From positions 1 to 9,449 of the forward strand of contig JALOTI010000042.1 in NCBI GenBank assembly GCA_025457985.1: 9,449 nucleotides of DNA, in the 5' to 3' direction. Each line of letters opens with the position of its first letter. The stretch's first letter is position 1. This document shows, piece by piece, positions 7,489-9,449 of the stretch. This DNA comes from Leptospira sp. GTDB taxonomy: Bacteria > Spirochaetota > Leptospiria > Leptospirales > Leptospiraceae. The position numbers were made by a program, and so were the translations under genes. The notes under the pieces were generated by a model. The model was given only the letters and a program-made list of their open reading frames with translations, ran no database searches and was not told the DNA's origin.

Positions 7489-7526
7489 TTAAAAAAGACC
7501 GATAAAAAAAGAGAGGAACAAACCTT

Positions 7527-8921
7527 ATGATGAGATCACTTTACTCCGGAGTATCCGGACTTAAAAACCACCAAGTTAGAATGGATGTTATTGGAAATAA
7601 TATTTCCAACGTAAACACACATGGATTTAAAACAGAGAGGGTAACCTTTCAAGATATGATCTCACAAGAGTTACAAGGTGCATCTGAACCAAAAGAAAAT
7701 ATTGGTGGAACAAACCCGAAACAAGTAGGTCTAGGATCTTTAATCGCAGCAATTGACAAAATTATGACCCAAGGTGCACTACAGACCACTGGAAAAAATA
7801 CAGATATCGCGATTTCTGGTGAAGGATTTTTTATCGTAAAGGATGGAGATAAACAATTTTATACGAGAGCTGGTGCATTCAACGTTGATAAAAACGGGTA
7901 TTATGTGAATCCAGCAAATGGTCTCAAGGTCCAAGGATGGAATTCTCGATTGGATGAGAGCGGAAACAAATACATCAATTCCGCAGGTTCCATCGAAGAC
8001 ATCGTGATCCCTCTCTATTCTAAAGAACCAGCACGTGCTACTCAAAACGTAGACTTCCAGTCCAATCTCAATGCGAGTGTTCCTGCTGTTCCACCGGATG
8101 CCACTGAAGAAGACATCCAAAGATACATCAATGATCCAGATCCAAGACAGAGAAGAGGACATGTGACTTCTATAAATGTCTATGACGAGCAAGGTAACAC
8201 ACGTCAGTTAGGTGTTGAGTTTTATAAGATGAGAGATAATGTTTGGAAGATGCGATTCAATCTAAATGAGGCAAGTCAAGTTTCCGTAGATGTAAAAGGC
8301 ACTGGTGGGGAAAATACAGCTGTTCCTGGGAATACAGAACTTGAAGTCTCGTTTACACCGGATGGAAAAATCATCAGCGTATCAGACGGAGTAGACTCTC
8401 AGACGACAGGAAAACTCATTGCGGATATTTCCTTTCGTTTGCCAGGCAATCCTACTGCTCAAAAATTCAATCTCAATCTTGGGGAAGCTGGACTCGTCGG
8501 TGGTATCACACAATTTTCTTCCGACTTTACAACCAAGGCAGTAAAACAAGATGGATACCCAATGGGTTATATGGAGTCCTTCTCCATTGACAATACGGGA
8601 ACTGTTACGGGAGTTTTTTCCAATGGAGTGAGACAACCTCTCGCGCGAATCGCAATGGCAAATTTTACAAACCCCGCAGGTCTTAACAAAGAAGGGGACA
8701 CAATGTATAGTTACTCCCTCAACTCAGGGGAAGCAAATATAGGGGAAGCCGGATCTCAGGGCCGAGGAAAAATCAACGCAGGACTACTTGAAATGTCAAA
8801 CGTAGACCTTTCGGACCAGTTTACAGATATGATCGTAACCCAGAGAGGATTCCAGGCAAACTCTAGGACCATCGTCACATCTGACCAGATGATCCAAGAA
8901 GTTTTGGGATTAAAACGTTAA
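7527..8921 (+). CDS. flgE: Flagellar hook protein FlgE
   Basis: The subunit of the hook, which joins the motor to the periplasmic filament in spirochetes. It has 464 residues. The N-terminal rod/hook motif [19 protein letters not shown] and [17 protein letters not shown] are at 2-38; [14 protein letters not shown] is at 94-107; the C-terminal [29 protein letters not shown] domain is at 421-449. Both ends form the coiled-coil core and the middle forms the surface domains. A tandem ATG ATG starts the gene; the first is better spaced from GAGAGG (7511-7516), and the second would still give the family start MRSLYSG. There is no cysteine anywhere. Ser179 and Lys166 occupy the position of the lysinoalanine-forming Cys/Lys pair of other spirochete hooks, as reported for Leptospira. 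It follows flgD by 38 bp. Confidence 0.96.
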   Translation: MMRSLYSGVSGLKNHQVRMDVIGNNISNVNTHGFKTERVTFQDMISQELQGASEPKENIGGTNPKQVGLGSLIAAIDKIMTQGALQTTGKNTDIAISGEGFFIVKDGDKQFYTRAGAFNVDKNGYYVNPANGLKVQGWNSRLDESGNKYINSAGSIEDIVIPLYSKEPARATQNVDFQSNLNASVPAVPPDATEEDIQRYINDPDPRQRRGHVTSINVYDEQGNTRQLGVEFYKMRDNVWKMRFNLNEASQVSVDVKGTGGENTAVPGNTELEVSFTPDGKIISVSDGVDSQTTGKLIADISFRLPGNPTAQKFNLNLGEAGLVGGITQFSSDFTTKAVKQDGYPMGYMESFSIDNTGTVTGVFSNGVRQPLARIAMANFTNPAGLNKEGDTMYSYSLNSGEANIGEAGSQGRGKINAGLLEMSNVDLSDQFTDMIVTQRGFQANSRTIVTSDQMIQEVLGLKR

Positions 8922-8943
8922 TCTAGTCTTTAATTCGTTTTTT
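8912..8943 (+). terminator. Weak terminator-like hairpin overlapping the flgE stop codon
   Basis: AAAACG (8912-8917) plus TTAA (8918-8921) can pair with TTAA (8930-8933) and CGTTTT (8936-8941), with a 2-nt bulge and an 8-nt loop. The stem merges into a run of six T (8938-8943). The layout is that of an intrinsic terminator, but the stem is AT-rich and interrupted, so termination would be inefficient. Confidence 0.35.
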
Positions 8944-8957
8944 CCTTGAGTTCTGCA

Positions 8958-8999
8958 AAATTCTAAGAATATTGGGCGTATCCTTTATTTTTAGAATTT
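8958..8999 (+). repeat. 14-bp AT-rich stem-loop between flgE and the next ORF
   Basis: AAATTCTAAGAATA (8958-8971) is complementary to TATTTTTAGAATTT (8986-8999) over 14 positions with a single G-U pair, leaving a 14-nt loop. The arms AAATTCTAA/TTAGAATTT are perfect over 9 bp. No T-run follows. The right arm ends 9 nt before the TTG start of the following ORF, so the structure may affect its translation or protect the flgE transcript end. The structure is read directly; the role is unknown. Confidence 0.55.
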
Positions 9000-9008
9000 A
9001 GCAGATCC

Positions 9009-9449
9009 TTGTCTTCCTTTCAGAAAAACACACTTCTAACTATACTGATATTGGCGTTTATCGCCTATCCTCCGCTATACTATTCCATCAAGGAAACTGT
9101 TGAAAAAGAATCTCGACCCATTGAGTATACCTCTCCCAAAACAGTTCCTTTTTTAAGTCTGGCACCTATCGAGGTAAAAAATTACAAAACGGAACCTGGA
9201 TTTCCATTAGTTTTGGAAGCAGGCTTAGATCAATTATTGTCTGAATCTGGAAACCTAGTCTACTTGGGAGTTTGGGAGGGATTGAGTGAACCCAATCGAG
9301 AGAGAACCGAATTCATTCTCTCGGGTGATTTGGAAATCCTAGATTCAGCCATTTCTTTTACACCCAAATTAGAATGGAAAGACTCAAAGAAAAAATACAA
9401 GGGAAAGTCTATCCAAGTTTCGTTTGAAGAAATCGGGGAACTTCTTCCT
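9009..9449 (+). CDS. Unrecognised membrane-anchored protein, TTG start, 3' end outside window
   Basis: I do not recognise this gene. The frame is open for 147 codons from TTG 9009 to the window edge. It contains no ATG at all, and the upstream frame holds none before a stop at 8964-8966, so TTG 9009 is the most plausible start; a convincing Shine-Dalgarno is not visible. Residues 8-26 (TLLTILILAFIAYPPLYYS) form one hydrophobic segment after a short polar N-terminus with a single lysine. It looks like an uncleaved anchor or signal-anchor placing the rest outside the cytoplasm. The rest is charged and soluble-looking, with FPLVLEAGLDQLL and NLVYLGVWEGLSEPNRERTE. Codon use resembles the neighbouring genes. 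It lies 87 bp after flgE with hairpins between, so membership in the flagellar operon is uncertain. Confidence 0.6.
   Translation, partial: MSSFQKNTLLTILILAFIAYPPLYYSIKETVEKESRPIEYTSPKTVPFLSLAPIEVKNYKTEPGFPLVLEAGLDQLLSESGNLVYLGVWEGLSEPNRERTEFILSGDLEILDSAISFTPKLEWKDSKKKYKGKSIQVSFEEIGELLP

Noticed and set aside
7779..8192. Minus-strand 137-codon open frame inside flgE
   Set aside because: Antisense to a strongly conserved hook protein, with no recognisable motif.
1..9449. Search for mobile elements, CRISPR repeats, tRNA or rRNA genes and defence-type gene clusters
   Set aside because: All long open frames are explained by sulfate assimilation and flagellar genes; no transposase, regular repeat array, cloverleaf or defence domain was seen on either strand.

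Overview
The window most likely comes from a Leptospira chromosome, probably a free-living (saprophytic) species. The flagellar hook protein is of the spirochete type, with the Ser/Lys pair reported for Leptospira. FlgD is short, base composition is moderately AT-rich, TTG is used as a start codon, and a complete sulfate import and assimilation cluster is present. The genus is an inference from protein features; no database was searched.

Left half (1-5190, all on the minus strand): a sulfur operon read right to left. Its order is sbp (periplasmic sulfate-binding protein), cysT and cysW (membrane permeases), cysA (ATPase), cysH (iron-sulfur APS reductase) and cysD (sulfate adenylyltransferase small subunit, running off the left edge). 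Together they bring sulfate in with an ABC transporter, activate it to APS and reduce APS to sulfite. A sigma70-like promoter (TTGACA, 17 bp, AATACT) lies ahead of sbp, followed by a 31-bp near-perfect palindrome between the -10 box and the ribosome binding site. A second, smaller inverted repeat overlapping a direct repeat fills the cysA-cysH gap. The main anomaly is an in-frame amber TAG in cysW that removes the last 38 residues, including the final membrane helix. The lost tail is still readable in frame up to a normal stop that overlaps cysA.

Right half (5308-8921, plus strand): a flagellar hook cluster, fliK (hook-length control), flgD (hook cap/scaffold) and flgE (hook protein), diverging from the sulfur operon across a 253-bp intergenic region. 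FlgE has no cysteine and carries Ser179, Lys148 and Lys166 at positions linked to lysinoalanine cross-linking in Leptospira; Lys145 is replaced by Ser. FlgD lacks the usual Ig-like insertion.

Right edge (8922-9449): a weak terminator-like hairpin overlapping the flgE stop, a 14-bp AT-rich stem-loop, then the start of an unrecognised membrane-anchored protein that contains no ATG in the visible part and probably starts at TTG.

I saw no mobile element, CRISPR array, tRNA or rRNA, and no obviously new multi-gene system. The most notable points are the cysW amber codon, the sbp leader palindrome, the FlgE cross-link residues and the structured flgE 3' region.
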